64,000 nt of DNA from Rhinopithecus roxellana (GCF_007565055.1 NC_044568.1:24439936-24503935); one strand, 5' to 3'. Positions 40,522 through 52,291 are shown, counted from the first letter of the stretch. The notes: generated from the sequence alone by a model not told the origin. Program-made: numbers and translations.

Positions 40522-43500
40522 ATGACGCCTCAGCGGAACGTGGTGAAGATTGCCATCCAGATGCGTGATGCCATCCCGCAGCTCATCCAGCTGGACCAGG
40601 TCACCTGTCTGGTCCCGCCTCCATCTGCCCCGCAGCCCCACCTCCCGGTAGCCCCCTGGCCCTCGGGGCAGCCCGCCCCACCCCTCCCCCCAGGCTCCTC
40701 CCCATCCCTCCCTGCCCCAGCCGCGAGAATGACCGCTCCACTTGCAGGCGAAGCCCCTGGCCGCTGTGCTGAAGGAGGTGTGCGACGTGTGAGTGCTGCC
40801 GGGCCAGGGCCTCTGGAGGGCGGGAGGGCAGGAGGGGCGGCTCCCCCTGCCGGCCTCGCTGAGCCTCGTGCCCCGCAGGTGGAGCCTGACGCACTCTGAG
40901 CGCTACGCCCTGCAGTTTGCGGATGGGCATAGGAGATACATCACTGAGAATGTGAGTACCCTCTCCCCACCCCCACCCTCCGCCTTCCGACCCCGCTAAC
41001 CCACCTGGCCCCGGTATCTCTGGCTCTTCATCCCACTACTGGAGCGCGATATTTTACTGACCCCCAGCTGCCCTCACCTACACCCCAGCTGATCAGTCCT
41101 TGGTGCCCTCCCTGACCTCGCTGCCCTTTCTGCTGTCTTCTCCAGAACCGCGCGGAGATCAAGAATGGCAGCATCCTATGCCTCAGCACGGCCCCAGTAA
41201 TGCCCCTCCCGGCCCGCCTACCCCATCCCTGCCCGCCTACCCCATCCCTGCCCCTTTGCCCCAGGTCCGGAGGCCCCTACCCCGGAGGCCGCCGCCCCAG
41301 ACCTGCCTTGAGCCACCTAGTTGACACCCGGGTCCGCACACTTCCAGGTCCCACCCTTACTGTGCCCAACCTCTTGACCTCTGTTCCTGCTTTGTTCCTG
41401 CCAGGACCTTGAGGCTGAGCAGCTCTTGGGTGGGCTGCAGAGTGACAGTCGTGAAGGGCGCCGGGAAGCCCTGAGGCACCTCGTCCCTCTGGCCTCGGAC
41501 ATGACCTTTGCCAGGGAGGTCATCAGCCGTAATGGGCTCCAGAGACTAGGCACCATCATTGAGGATGGGGATGAGTGAGCACAGGGATGTGTGGGCTGGG
41601 GGAGATGGTGGGGCTTTCTGGTCCTGATCTGGTCCTGCTCAGCCCCAGATGTCCCCCCTCCAGCCTAGGAGAGGTGCTGGCCCTCAGCCTGAGGGCCTTC
41701 TTGGAGCTCATGGAGCATGGCGTGGTGTCCTGGGAGACACTGAGCATCCCCTTTGTGAGGAAGGTGGGTGGGCTTTCCTAGGGCAGCGGGTGGGGGCAGT
41801 GGAGCAGTGGGGCAGTGATAGACCCGAGTTCCATGGGGGTGAAGTGGTGACACCCTCGCCCCTTACAGGTGGTGTGCTATGTGAACATGAACCTCATGGA
41901 CGCCTCCGTGCCACCCCTAGCCCTTGGGCTGCTGGAGAGTGTGACCTTGAGCAGCCCAGCCCTGGGCCAGCTGGTCAAGAGCGAGGTGCCCTTGGATAGG
42001 CTGCTGGTGCACCTACAGGTGTAAGCCTCTGGGGCTGGGGTCCAGATGTGGGGAGCAGGGCTGGAGCCTGAATGTTCCACTGGGCCCTCTTTTTGCCATA
42101 GGATGAACCAGCAGCTGCAAACCAAGGCCATGGCCCTGCTGACAGCCTTGCTGCAGGGGGCCAGCCCTGTAGAACGCAAGGTTAGTGTCGATCAGTGGCT
42201 GGATATGGACAGCATCCGGTGGGCACTGCCCCACCCTAGGGCGAAATAATCTAAGCCCCCTTTTTTTGTACCCCCTCAGCACATGCTTGACTATCTCTGG
42301 CAGAGGAACCTTCGCCAGTTCATCTATAAGGTAGAAGGTGGTGGGCCAGGGGGACCTCTCTGCTCCTCCCTCCCAGTGAGCCCTTGCTCAAACCTGGGTC
42401 TGGCTGTCCTGCAGAACATCATCCACAGTGCAGCACCAATGGGCGACGAGATGGCTCATCACCTGTATGTACTGCAGGCCCTCATGCTGGGGCTGCTGGA
42501 GCCGCGTATGCGGACGCCCCTGGACCCCTACAGCCAGGTGTGTGTCTTTAGTGGGGACAAGGCGGGGGTGGCTTGGAGTTTGGCCTTGAATCTATAATAT
42601 TGATCCCCTCCCCTGCCACCCAACACTGACCCCAGGAGCAGCGGGAGCAGCTGCAAGTCCTACGCCAGGCTGCCTTCGAGGCGGAGGGGGAGTCCTCGGG
42701 TACTGGGCTGAGTGCTGACCGTCGCCGTTCCCTCTGTGCCCGAGAGTTCCGCAAACTGGGCTTCTCTGTGAGTATCCCCCCTACCCAACTCCCCCACCCT
42801 GCCTCAGCCCAGGGTTGTTGTTCCAGGGGGCCATGACCCTTCTTGAACTGCCTGTGCCCACTTCCCCCAGAACAGCAACCCAGCGCAGGACCTGGAGCGT
42901 GTGCCCCCCGGTCTACTGGCCCTGGACAACATGTTGTACTTCTCCAGAAATGCACCCAGCGCGTACAGCCGGGTTGGTGACAGGGTAGGGTGGGGGGTGG
43001 CAGCATCCCCCAGGCAGGGTCCCCATGGGCTTAGCCGTGACTCCTTGCTCCATTCTCTGCCCCCTCCAGTTTGTGTTAGAGAACAGCAGCCGCGAGGACA
43101 AGCACGAGTGCCCCTTTGCCCGGGGCAGTATCCAGCTGACAGTGCTGCTGTGTGAGCTGCTCCACGTTGGGGAGCCCTGTGAGTGGCCGGGACTGGGCAC
43201 AGCATGGCCAAGAGCAGGGGACGGAAGGGCAGAGAGGGCCAGGGGCTGCATGCACTTTCTCCCTGAGCCCCTCCTGCCCCCCCGCTCCAGGCTCTGAGAC
43301 AGCCCAGGACTTCTCGCCCATGTTCTTCGGCCAAGACCAGAGCTTCCACGAGCTCTTCTGTGTGGGTATCCAGCTGTTGAATAAGACCTGGAAGGAGATG
43401 CGGGCTACACAGGAGGACTTCGACAAGGTGGGTGGGGTGGGAGCTGGGAGGCCTGGGCCAGGGCAGGGGGCTGATCTAGGTACAGAGCTCAGGCCCTGAG

Positions 43501-44761
43501 CTGAGCTTGGGCGGCCCCAGGTAATGCAGGTGGTGCGGGAGCAGCTGGCCCGCACTCTGGCCCTGAAGCCCACCTCCCTGGAGCTCTTCCGAACCAAGGT
43601 GAATGCGCTCACTTACGGGGAGGTGCTGCGGCTGCGGCAGACCGAACGGCTGCACCAGGAGGGCACACTGGCTCCCCCTATACTGTGAGTTTGCTGGGAT
43701 GGATCCTCAGTCCTAGCCCCACCTTCCCTGGTGCCCCCTGGGCTACTCCCCCAGGTCAGATGTGCTCAGTGACACCCCTCTATCAGGGAGCTGCGGGAGA
43801 AGCTGAAGCCAGAGCTCATGGGCCTGATCCGCCAGCAGCGCTTGCTCCACCTCTGTGAGGGGACGCTCTTCCGCAAGATCAGCAGCCGGCGGCGCCAGGG
43901 TCTCTGAGTGGGCATGGGTGGGGGGCAGAGGGCAGGCAGAGGGCGCCTGGCTTGGTGTCAGGACCTTTCAGCACTCCGGCCCTCTTCCTTTTCTCCACAC
44001 AGACAAGCTGTGGTTCTGCTGCCTGTCCCCCAACCACAAGCTGCTGCAGTACGGAGACATGGAGGAGGGGGCCAGCCCGCCTACCCTGGAGAGTCTACCC
44101 GAGCAGCGTAAGGCGGGCAGGGGCGGGGGCCAGACACGTGCTCTCCCCAGACTGCCCTGGGCCCCGGGGCTGCCGGGGCCGCAGTGCTGAGCCCAGCCTT
44201 CTTCCTGCAGTCCCTGTGGCCGACATGAGGGCACTCCTGACAGGCAAGGACTGCCCCCATGTCCGGGAGAAGGGCTCCGGGAAGCAGAGCAAGGTGGGTA
44301 CAGCAGGCCAGGGGCTCCTTCCTGTCCGCCTCTGCCTGCCCTGTCCCCTGCTCAGTGTCCCTGCTCCCTTGCTTCCCCAGGACCTCTATGAGTTGGCCTT
44401 CTCGATCAGCTATGACCGCGGGGAGGAGGAGGCGTACCTCAACTTCATTGCCCCCTCCAAGCGGGAGGTGAGTGTCTGCCAGGCTGAGGTCAGCAGGTTG
44501 GCAGGGGAGGCAGATGGGCAGACCCTCATGGCTCTGTGCCACCCCCAGTTCTACCTGTGGACAGATGGGCTCAGTGCCTTGCTGGGCAGTCCCATGGGCA
44601 GCGAGCAGACACGGCTGGACCTGGAGCAGCTGCTGACCATGGAGACCAAGCTGCGTCTGCTGGAGCTGGAGAACGTGCCCATCCCTGAGCGGCCACCCCC
44701 TGTGCCCCCACCCCCCACCAACTTCAACTTCTGCTATGACTGCAGCATCGCTGAACCTTGA
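40522..44761 (+). CDS. ELMO3: Engulfment and cell motility protein 3
   Basis: Scaffold that binds DOCK proteins to activate RAC in engulfment and migration. Twenty coding exons: 40522-40599, 40748-40788, 40879-40951, 41146-41196, 41405-41574, 41664-41763, 41869-42020, 42102-42180, 42280-42330, 42415-42537, 42636-42767, 42871-42972, 43070-43178, 43291-43427, 43521-43684, 43787-43899, 44003-44107, 44211-44293, 44381-44467, 44549-44761. The total is 720 residues, equal to human from memory, all phases consistent. In order: ubiquitin-like Ras-binding region (1-80), armadillo-like repeats, the ELMO domain (about 300-480), a PH domain (about 530-650), and a C-terminal proline motif (IPERPPPVPPPPTNF) that meets the DOCK SH3 domain. 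MIR328 lies antisense in intron 13. The start MTPQRNVVKIAI differs from the human MAPPRNVVKIAI I recall. Confidence 0.96.
43215..43289 (-). ncRNA. MIR328: microRNA 328 precursor
   Basis: The 75-base reverse strand matches the mir-328 hairpin as I recall it, with two substitutions (at 43249 and 43284) outside both mature arms. The 3p product (about 43242 down to 43221) and the 5p G-rich arm (about 43283 to 43261) look unchanged. It lies antisense in ELMO3 intron 13 (43179-43290), ending one base before the intron ends. No host transcript on the - strand is evident. Confidence 0.93.
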
Positions 44762-44863
44762 CAATGTGGCTGGCCACGGGCCACAGCTGCGGCCACTGCA
44801 GCAGCCATGAAGGATGGAGGGTAGAGGAGTGCAGGCACCCTGGCCAGCAGAGATTGCTGCAGA

Positions 44864-44869
44864 AATAAA
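44864..44869 (+). terminator. ELMO3: ELMO3 poly(A) signal
   Basis: Canonical AATAAA (gcagaaataaagtc), about 100 bases after the stop codon. Confidence 0.85.
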
Positions 44870-44889
44870 GTCTGCTTGGCTTTTGGGAT

Positions 44890-45477
44890 ATGTTGAGCCA
44901 GCTCTGAACCTTGTGGGCTGAGCCTGTGACAGTGACAGTCTTCCCCTTCTGCCTTCAAACTTAGCTGGTAGATAAGATGGGGCATCAGGCCAGGCCACAA
45001 ACTTTGACAGCTACGGTTGAGGGGCTGGTGTTTTGAAGTGGGTGGGGAGAGGATGGGACTGCTGCCCTTCTCCAAGATGAGTCCTCAGCCTCCCTCCATG
45101 CTGGGCCTGCGGGGAGGGCTGGCCTGTGGTCTGGGGGTACCTGCCAAGGGAGAGGCTGGGCTGCCAGCCTGCTGCAGGAGAGGTGGCAGGGCAGGAGGCA
45201 CTGCTCCAAATGGATTCCTTCCTGGACAGCATTAACAGGGGCATAGTCTGGGAGCCATCTCCAGAAGGCTCCTGACAGTCTGACCTCAGTCCTCAAGCTT
45301 GCATGGCCCTGCCTGGTGTCCTTTGTAGGACGTGGAGGTCTCTGGTGAGAGGCCTGAAGGGAGAGAGGCAGAAGGGGAGGCTCAAGATCCCCAGGCCAGT
45401 GGGAGGATGTGGGCTGATTCTGACAAGAGCCACTTCTGTGCACGAAGCCCCGGATTCTGATTAAAACCTAACTCAGG
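44890..45477. other. Unique sequence after ELMO3
   Basis: No gene-like ORF or repeat that I recognise. Confidence 0.4.
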
Positions 45478-45801
45478 GCCGGGCTTGGCTCACGCCTATA
45501 ATCCCAGCACTGTGGGATGCTGGGGCAGGCCGATCACCTGAGGCTAGGAGTTCAAGACTAGCCTGGGCAATATGGTGAAACCCTGTCTCTACTAAAAATA
45601 TAAAAACTAACTGGGCATGGTGGCACACACCTGTAATCCCAGCTACTCGGGAGGCTGAGGCAGGAGAATCGCTTGAACCCAGGAGGTGGAGGTTGCACTA
45701 AGCTGAACCCAGGAGGTGGAGGTTGCACTGAGCTGAGATTGCACCATTGCACTCCAGCTTGGGCGACAGAACAAGACTCCATCTCAAAAAATAAATTAAA
45801 A
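45478..45801 (+). repeat. Alu with internal tandem duplication
   Basis: Full-length Alu flanked by aacctaactcag / agcctaactcag. About 33 bases of the right arm (gaacccaggaggtggaggtt...) are tandemly repeated near 45680-45740. Confidence 0.88.
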
Positions 45802-46069
45802 GCCTAACTCAGAACCATGGGTAGGGTGGGGGCCAGAGACAGGCCAGAGCCCCTGGGGGCAGAAGCAGCGAGAAGTATTGGGCCCAGCTGGAGGTTTGGT
45901 CACGGGGCACAGGCTGTGGTCACAGACCCCCAAGCCCTTGAGGAAAGAAGAGCCCATCAGTCTGTGGAGCTCACAGGATAGGTTGAAGCCACTGCCCCTC
46001 AGACTTCTCCCTGCCATTCACCTCTTTTCTCCCCAGTGCCACCTCCAATTTCTTTTCTTTTCTTTCTTT

Positions 46070-46694
<625 letters not shown>

Positions 46695-46945
46695 CAATAA
46701 CGTTTTTAACTGTTAACCATCAACCTGGCTGACCTTGAGAACTGATGAAATGGCACTTCCTTTGGAGAGTGTGCTGGAGAGCACTTGCTCCCCCTCCACC
46801 AGCTAAGCTTCAGATCCTTGGGCATCCAGGGCCCACCATGCCCATGCCTAAGGACTTCCCACCACAGTTGGAGCAGTCGGCCATGGAGTTCTAGGTGGAA
46901 ATAGGCGGCAGGGATCCCTGATGCTGTCGGCCTCCCTTCCCAATA

Positions 46946-47037
46946 CTGTGGGCCAGGCCTGAGGAAGGAGTGTGTCGGGATTTTCTCCGCCTGCCCCAGG
47001 GCCACTTCAGCTGAAGTTGGGAGGGGGGGCCCTTTAG
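46946..47037. repeat. Local direct duplication, copy 1
   Basis: About 92 bases (ctgtgggccaggcctgagg ... to gggccctttag) closely matching 48047-48142 in the same orientation. It is not an Alu, MIR or L2. Confidence 0.85.
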
Positions 47038-48046
47038 GGGCCTCCCTGTAACCGTCAATTATTCCTGCTTAATGTTTCCAGTCCCTTGTGCGTGCCACCA
47101 TCATAGCAACAGCCTCCCGACTTCTGGCCTCCTGTCTTGCACTTCCAATCCTCTCAATACCAGCTACCCCAACTGCTTTCTCCGACATAAATCTTATCAT
47201 ACACACACACAAACATCCCATATATTTGATGTCGCCCTATCCATGTCCATGGGTTAATGGCCACAGTTTCCATGACTGAACCTGAGTTGAGCCAGGTGAG
47301 TCGCAGACATACCGTGGTTTAGCCCTTTCACCTGAGCACCTGTGGCTTGCAGTGTTCTTGATGCTTGGTCTGAGCTGGCATCCTCCCTGCCTAGACTACC
47401 CCCTCAGTGACAGCTGTGGCCTGCCTGTGTGCACCCCAACAGTGCCTTCTACCTAGATCACCCCTTTCCTTTCTTCTGGCCATTTTCACTGCCCTGATTC
47501 CTTCCTGGACCCTCCAAGCCCAATTTGTTGCTCCCTGGGCTCTGGTCCCAGGTGCTTGTCTCTCTCTTCACCTGCACCCTGCACGCTGGACTGTCCCTGC
47601 TAGCTGGCTTCTCTGCCTCCCCAGCTGGCCCTGGGGCTGGGAGAGCTTTGACCCCTCTGAATCCCCACATAAAGCACAGTCCCTGCAGGCACCGAGGGAG
47701 CCCTGGCTCACTGCTACAACCAGTGAACAGGAATGAGGTGCGGGGACACACCAAGGGCCAGAGCTGCCATGGAGAAGTCACCAGCACCAGACCCCACCCA
47801 CTGGATTAGGTGACCTCTAGTGACCCTCTCACCCAGAGATGCTGGCCTCTTTCATTCTTTTCCTCTTATTTCCCCCTCAGGACAGCCTCATTGACTCAGG
47901 CATCATTCACCGGTAGTTCCTGGAATCTGGCTGAGACAAGCACACAGCTTGTGCCTTTGCCTCAGGACACACCCAGGCCTGCGGGGTCTCCTACTGTGTG
48001 GGGAAGATGCTAGGAGTGTCAGGCCAGGGCGGGAGCCCCCGTGGGG
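47038..48046. other. Interval between ELMO3 and LRRC29
   Basis: No gene seen. A second small shared phrase, ccagcaccagaccccaccc, occurs at about 47781 and again at about 48335. Confidence 0.4.
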
Positions 48047-48142
48047 CTGTGGGCCAGGCCTGAGGAAGGAACGTGTCTCGGGGTTTTCTCTGCCTGCCCC
48101 AGGGCCACTTCAGCTGAAATTGGGAGGGGAGGGGCCCTTTAG
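48047..48142. repeat. Local direct duplication, copy 2
   Basis: Second copy of the element at 46946-47037, with a few substitutions and small indels, just past the probable LRRC29 3' end. Confidence 0.85.
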
Positions 48143-48179
48143 TCTGAGAATTTAAGACAAGGAGGTACTATCTGGAATG

Positions 48180-48185
48180 TTTAAT
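48180..48185 (-). terminator. LRRC29: Candidate LRRC29 poly(A) signal (ATTAAA)
   Basis: Reverse-strand ATTAAA about 460 bases after the LRRC29 stop codon. No AATAAA is seen in between. Confidence 0.4.
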
Positions 48186-48641
48186 CTTAGGGTTTACAAC
48201 ACAGACCTGGGCTCAGCTGCTGAAGCTGCTGAAGCTCAGTGCACACAGGGTGCTGGGAGAGTCCCACAGGAGTAGGTGGAGCCGGGCCTTAGGTCTGAGA
48301 AGAGGGCAGGCAAGAGGCAGGGGCTCTGCTCCTCCCAGCACCAGACCCCACCCGCTGGGGGCCTGGCCTCCCGCCCAGGGCTTGGCCAGAGAGCAGGAGC
48401 CTGTGACTGCAAACAAGTAGCTAGCATTTCCAGGGGCCTGTGGCAGCGACGTGTAGCTGGAAAGAGGCTACTGTCAGGCGGTGTGGTGGGAAGTTCCCTC
48501 TGGGCTGCCCTGGATTGGCCCCACCCCCAGTCCTAGAGGGTCTGCAGTAGAGGGAGGCAAGAGGCAACCCAGGTCAAGGCCAGGGTTGGGGACTGGGGGA
48601 GTCAAGGAGGCTGTGCTGCAGGGCTGGTTACTGACCCGGCC

Positions 48642-51600
48642 TCAGAGTGTTAGGGTCAGGTCAGCCCCTCCCACGAAGCGGGACTGGACGCAGGACACCT
48701 GGGGCAGCTGGGCTTGGAAGTGTCTGACGGCTGCCATGTTGATGCCAGGGCACATGGTCACATCCAACACCCGGAGCTGCCTGCACGCCTGCCCAATGGC
48801 ATCCAGTGTCCTGTGGGGAGGCCACTGGATGAGTGTCTGGCCCGGCGTGGGACCCAGCCCAGCCCCTGCACTGTGGCTCCATCTGCCCAGTGTCATTGGA
48901 CACACTCACTGCTCTGTGAGCTGACTGCAGCTGGACAGGTTGAGGTGCTGCAGCCTCGGCCAGGAGCTGGCTGCCTGGGCCCAGCCCTTGTCACTGACGC
49001 GGCTGCAGTGACTCAGCGCCAAGTGCTCCAGGCTAGGACAGCCCCTGGCCACAGCCACCAAGCCCTTGTCTGTGAGTTCTGGCAACAGGCTCAGGGACAG
49101 CTGCCTCAGCTGGGGGAACTGGAGCACCTACAAGGATGGGGAGGGTCGGGGAGAAGTAAATGCCACTGGAGCCCACAGCCTTGGCCTTTCCAGATCCTCC
49201 CACCCCAGGCAGGGCATGACTAGAGGCAGCAGAAGCCAATGAAAAAGGAACTCCAAGGTCAACTTTTTTCCAAGCAAAAAGTGGGTTGGCTCAGACCCCT
49301 GACTTCAGCCCCAAGATCCTCAGCCTACCCGCACCCGCAGCCCCACACCTTGGCACACCTTGGCTAAACTGGCATCAGTCAGCTTGCTGCAGGCTGTGAG
49401 GTCCAACTCCTGCAGGGCCCGCAGCATGAGCAGGGAGGGGCCCTGTGGCTCGGGACAGGGGTCCTTGGTGCCTGAGGCCTGATGCTCCAGCTCTGGGCGT
49501 GGCTGTAGGAAGAAGCCCTTGCTTCTCAGGTTCCTCCTGAGTTTGCCCTTAAATGTTCCTACAGAGAGACTTGTAAGGGACAGGAGGGCAGCTGAGCCCA
49601 GGGGCCACCCCATCCTCCAAGACTTCGAGGGTCCCGCACCTGGGTCCCCTGCACAGGCTCCTCCAGCCCCAGAAGCCCCCAGTCACACAGGCTCCCTGCA
49701 CCAAGCCAGGCGTAGGACTGAGAGGTGGGTGAGGTAGGTGCAGATGGCCTGCAGGGTCCGGTTGGTGAGGGCCACACAGGAGGACAGGTCTAGCACCCTG
49801 AGGCTCAGGCCCAGCGCTGGGATCATGGAGAGCACTGAGGCGTCCTAGGAGGGAGGAAGGGAGGAAACAGGATGGAGCAGCAGCTGGTTGCCTATGCCAC
49901 CTGGCCTGGCAGGGGTAGCTAAGAAGGGTCTGTTCAAGGTTCTCACCCCACAGGCAGGAGGGAGGGAGGGGAGCTACCAGAGGGTCCAAGGAAGAAAGCA
50001 ACATGGTCCCTGTGCTGGTAGTGAAAGGTGGGGGTGGACAGGGTGGGCCATAGGGATTGCTGCAGGAAAAAGGCCTGGACTGTGGCTGGGGCAGGAAGGA
50101 TGCAAGTGGCAGGGCCTAGGGTGGCCACCCTGCCTATGCTCCCAGCCCCTGCCAAAAGAGTGAATGAGGCCACCTCAGACCACAGCTCACTGGACCAGCC
50201 AGTTGACCCTGCTAAGCCAATCAGAGTCGCTCCCTCTAGAATTGGAACCAGAACTATGAGATGGAGGTAGAGCTGCCAGCTGACAGGGCAGTTAGGGATG
50301 GGGAGCAGGAGCTAAGGGCAGATTAGAGGCGGCTGGTTTGTAGAGAGATGCACAGAGGGGAACTTCGTACCAGGCTTTGTACCAGGTGCTACAATCTGTT
50401 GCTTACCACCTGGGCCCACACCTGCAGAGCTTGTCCCTGGGTGGAGGCAGCCCCACAGAGGCCTCCTTTGTGGCCCTGATCCTGGGCTGCCCAGCCCTGT
50501 GTGTCCTTGATCTCAGTGGCTGCAATAGCCTCTTCACCTCTGGCACACTGCTGGCTCAGCCCGAGATGGCACAGAGGGACAAAAGAACATGAGGCCTGGA
50601 GGTAGCAGCTGAGAGGACACGGGGATGTTGTACCACATATCTGACATGCTTGGTGCCAAAGAGAAGGAGGAGTAAGGCTGGGAAGAGAGGCACTTGGAGG
50701 GGAACAAGGTGGAGAGATGGTTTTTAGGTTGGGAATGCCCTGGTCAAATGGACAGGCTGAAGAAATAATCCACTAAAGAGGGACAGACTGACACTGCCAA
50801 GACAGGGGCGCCACCCAGAGGGACAGCGCTGAGCCCTGCTAAAGGGCCTGGCCTTGGCTACGAAATGACCCTGCTGCTCCTGTCACATCACCCTCACAGG
50901 CCCTGCCCCAGCACCTTCCTCAGTGCTCCTTCCCTGCCTTCCTTGCACATCACCCCCTTTCTTCAGCCCTCCCAGCTCCAGAACACTCGTCCTTAATGCC
51001 CCTCCCCAGACCACATGCACTTGGCATGTGAGCTGTTGGCCGCCTCGTGGGCTGGGTCACCTTGGCCACTTGGACCTCCTAGACCCACAATGGGGGCTTT
51101 GGGGAGGTGTGCTGGTAGCAGCAGCAGTTGTCTAGGCTCTTGTCCTCCTCCAGATTGGGTCCCAAGTTCATTTCTAACTGTCAATCATAGGCATGAACAC
51201 TGGGGAGTCCCTTCCTGGTGCCACAGGCCCACCACCACCCCGGTTCCCCCTCCTGCTGTCCTCAGCCCTGGAGAGGAAGGGAGGGGATGATGGTGAGCTC
51301 ACCTTCAACGAAGAGCAGTGGGCCAGGCTGAGGGAGGCCAGCTGGGATGGAGCCCCGTGCACAGAGCCCAGGGCCTGGGCCAGTTCCCGCCCTCTCACCA
51401 GGCAGCACTCGGCCATGTTGAGGCTCTGCAGCTCCCGCAGGCCACCCAGAGCTGTACATCCTGTGTCTGTCAGCCGCTGCAGCTTCCCCAGGCTCAGGCG
51501 CCGCAGGTGCTGCAGGCCCCGGCTCACGGCCAAGAGCGCCCCATCAGTCAGTTCTGAGCAGCCGCTGAGGTCCAGGGAGGTAAGGCCTGGTTGCTGGAAG

Positions 51601-52291
51601 CACAAGGTAGCCACAGCCTCTGTGGAGAGGTCCCGGCAGCTGTGCAGGCTCAGCTCCTGCAGTTGCAGCCCAGCTACCTGGCCCAGGGCCTGCAGGGCCT
51701 CGGGTGGTAAGCCAGTGCCACTCAGGTCCAGCGCACGCAGCCTGCCAGCCCGCTCTTGCACGAATCGCAGCAGGTTGCGGAAGGAGAACCGGGAGGGAGA
51801 GGAGTCTTGGGGGCCGATGGAGCCTCGGGCTGGGCCTAGCTCGAAGGTGAGGTGGCAGTATGCCAAGGAGAGGCGCTCCAGGCTGGGGGCACAGCTGCTG
51901 AGCCGGTTGAAGCTGAGGTCAGCCAGGTCTCGCAGGCCAGCCAGGTTGAGCTCACGGAGGCCGCTCAAGGCCTGCCGGACGCTCTGTGCCATCTCGGGCT
52001 GAGCCAGCAGTGTGCCAGAGGTGAAGAGGCTGTTGCAGCCACTGAGATCAAGGACACACAGGGCTGGGCAGCCCAGGATCAGGGCCACAAAGGAGGCCTC
52101 TGTGGGGCTGCCTCCACCCAGGGACAAGCTCTGCAGGTGTGGGCCCAGGTGGTAAGCAACAGACTGTAGCACCTGGTACGAAGCTGGAGAGCCATCCACG
52201 TTGGTCAGGCTGATGCAACAGATGCCCCTGAGGCCCAGGCTCTTGATGGCCGAGAGGGAGGCAGAGGACACGGGGATGTTGTATCGCACAT
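48642..52291 (-). CDS. LRRC29: Leucine-rich repeat gene LRRC29 (FBXL9P), probably decayed in full-length form
   Basis: LRR protein of the F-box/LRR (FBXL) type. Exons placed, first to last: 51303-52291, 49640-49844, 49359-49502, 48910-49127, 48642-48810. The encoded LRRs have the cysteine-containing FBXL pattern (LRVLDLSSC, LQHLNLSSC, LASLSLAHC). The C-terminus (SRFVGGADLTLTL) equals human from memory. Exon 49640-49844 is 205 bases, one too many: after LAWCRE an extra C breaks the frame and TGA at 49683-49685 follows. Skipping this exon joins SSLK to PRPELEH in frame, as in the 223-residue human form; from the first in-frame ATG (51990-51992) this gives about 406 residues. No F-box exon was found here. 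The first placed exon begins mid-codon, so further upstream exons must exist. The human locus is listed as pseudogene FBXL9P. Confidence 0.85.
49640..49844 (-). pseudogene. LRRC29: Frameshifted LRR exon of LRRC29
   Basis: It has a good acceptor (tcctag, reverse strand) and donor (gtgcgg). It encodes DASVLSMIPALGLSLRVLDL and on to LRLAWCRE, then needs a one-base shift to continue as LCDWGLLGLEEPVQGTQ. The length is 205 rather than 204. The extra base is one of the two C's (G on +) at 49690-49691. Confidence 0.8.
50363..50576 (+). repeat. Inverted copy of an LRRC29 exon segment, in its intron
   Basis: The + strand here repeats the coding sense of LRRC29 exon bases 51982-52183, which are on the - strand. 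Over about 200 bases I count two substitutions plus a 12-base internal duplication (gtaccagg ctttgtaccagg). Beyond 50576 the similarity stops. Bits at 50590-50605 and 50611-50643 match the region near 52309-52325 and 52263-52295, in direct orientation and swapped order. Confidence 0.93.
50644..51302 (-). other. LRRC29: LRRC29 intron, rest
   Basis: Unique intronic sequence between the inverted copy and the large exon. No other element recognised. Confidence 0.4.

Noticed and set aside
44081..44998. 305-codon reverse frame opposite the ELMO3 3' end
   Set aside because: Antisense shadow of ELMO3 exons 17-20; no independent coding signal.
50377..50592. Plus-strand 71-codon LRR frame taken as a separate gene
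   Set aside because: It is the inverted copy of an LRRC29 exon piece, without start codon, splice sites or neighbouring exons.
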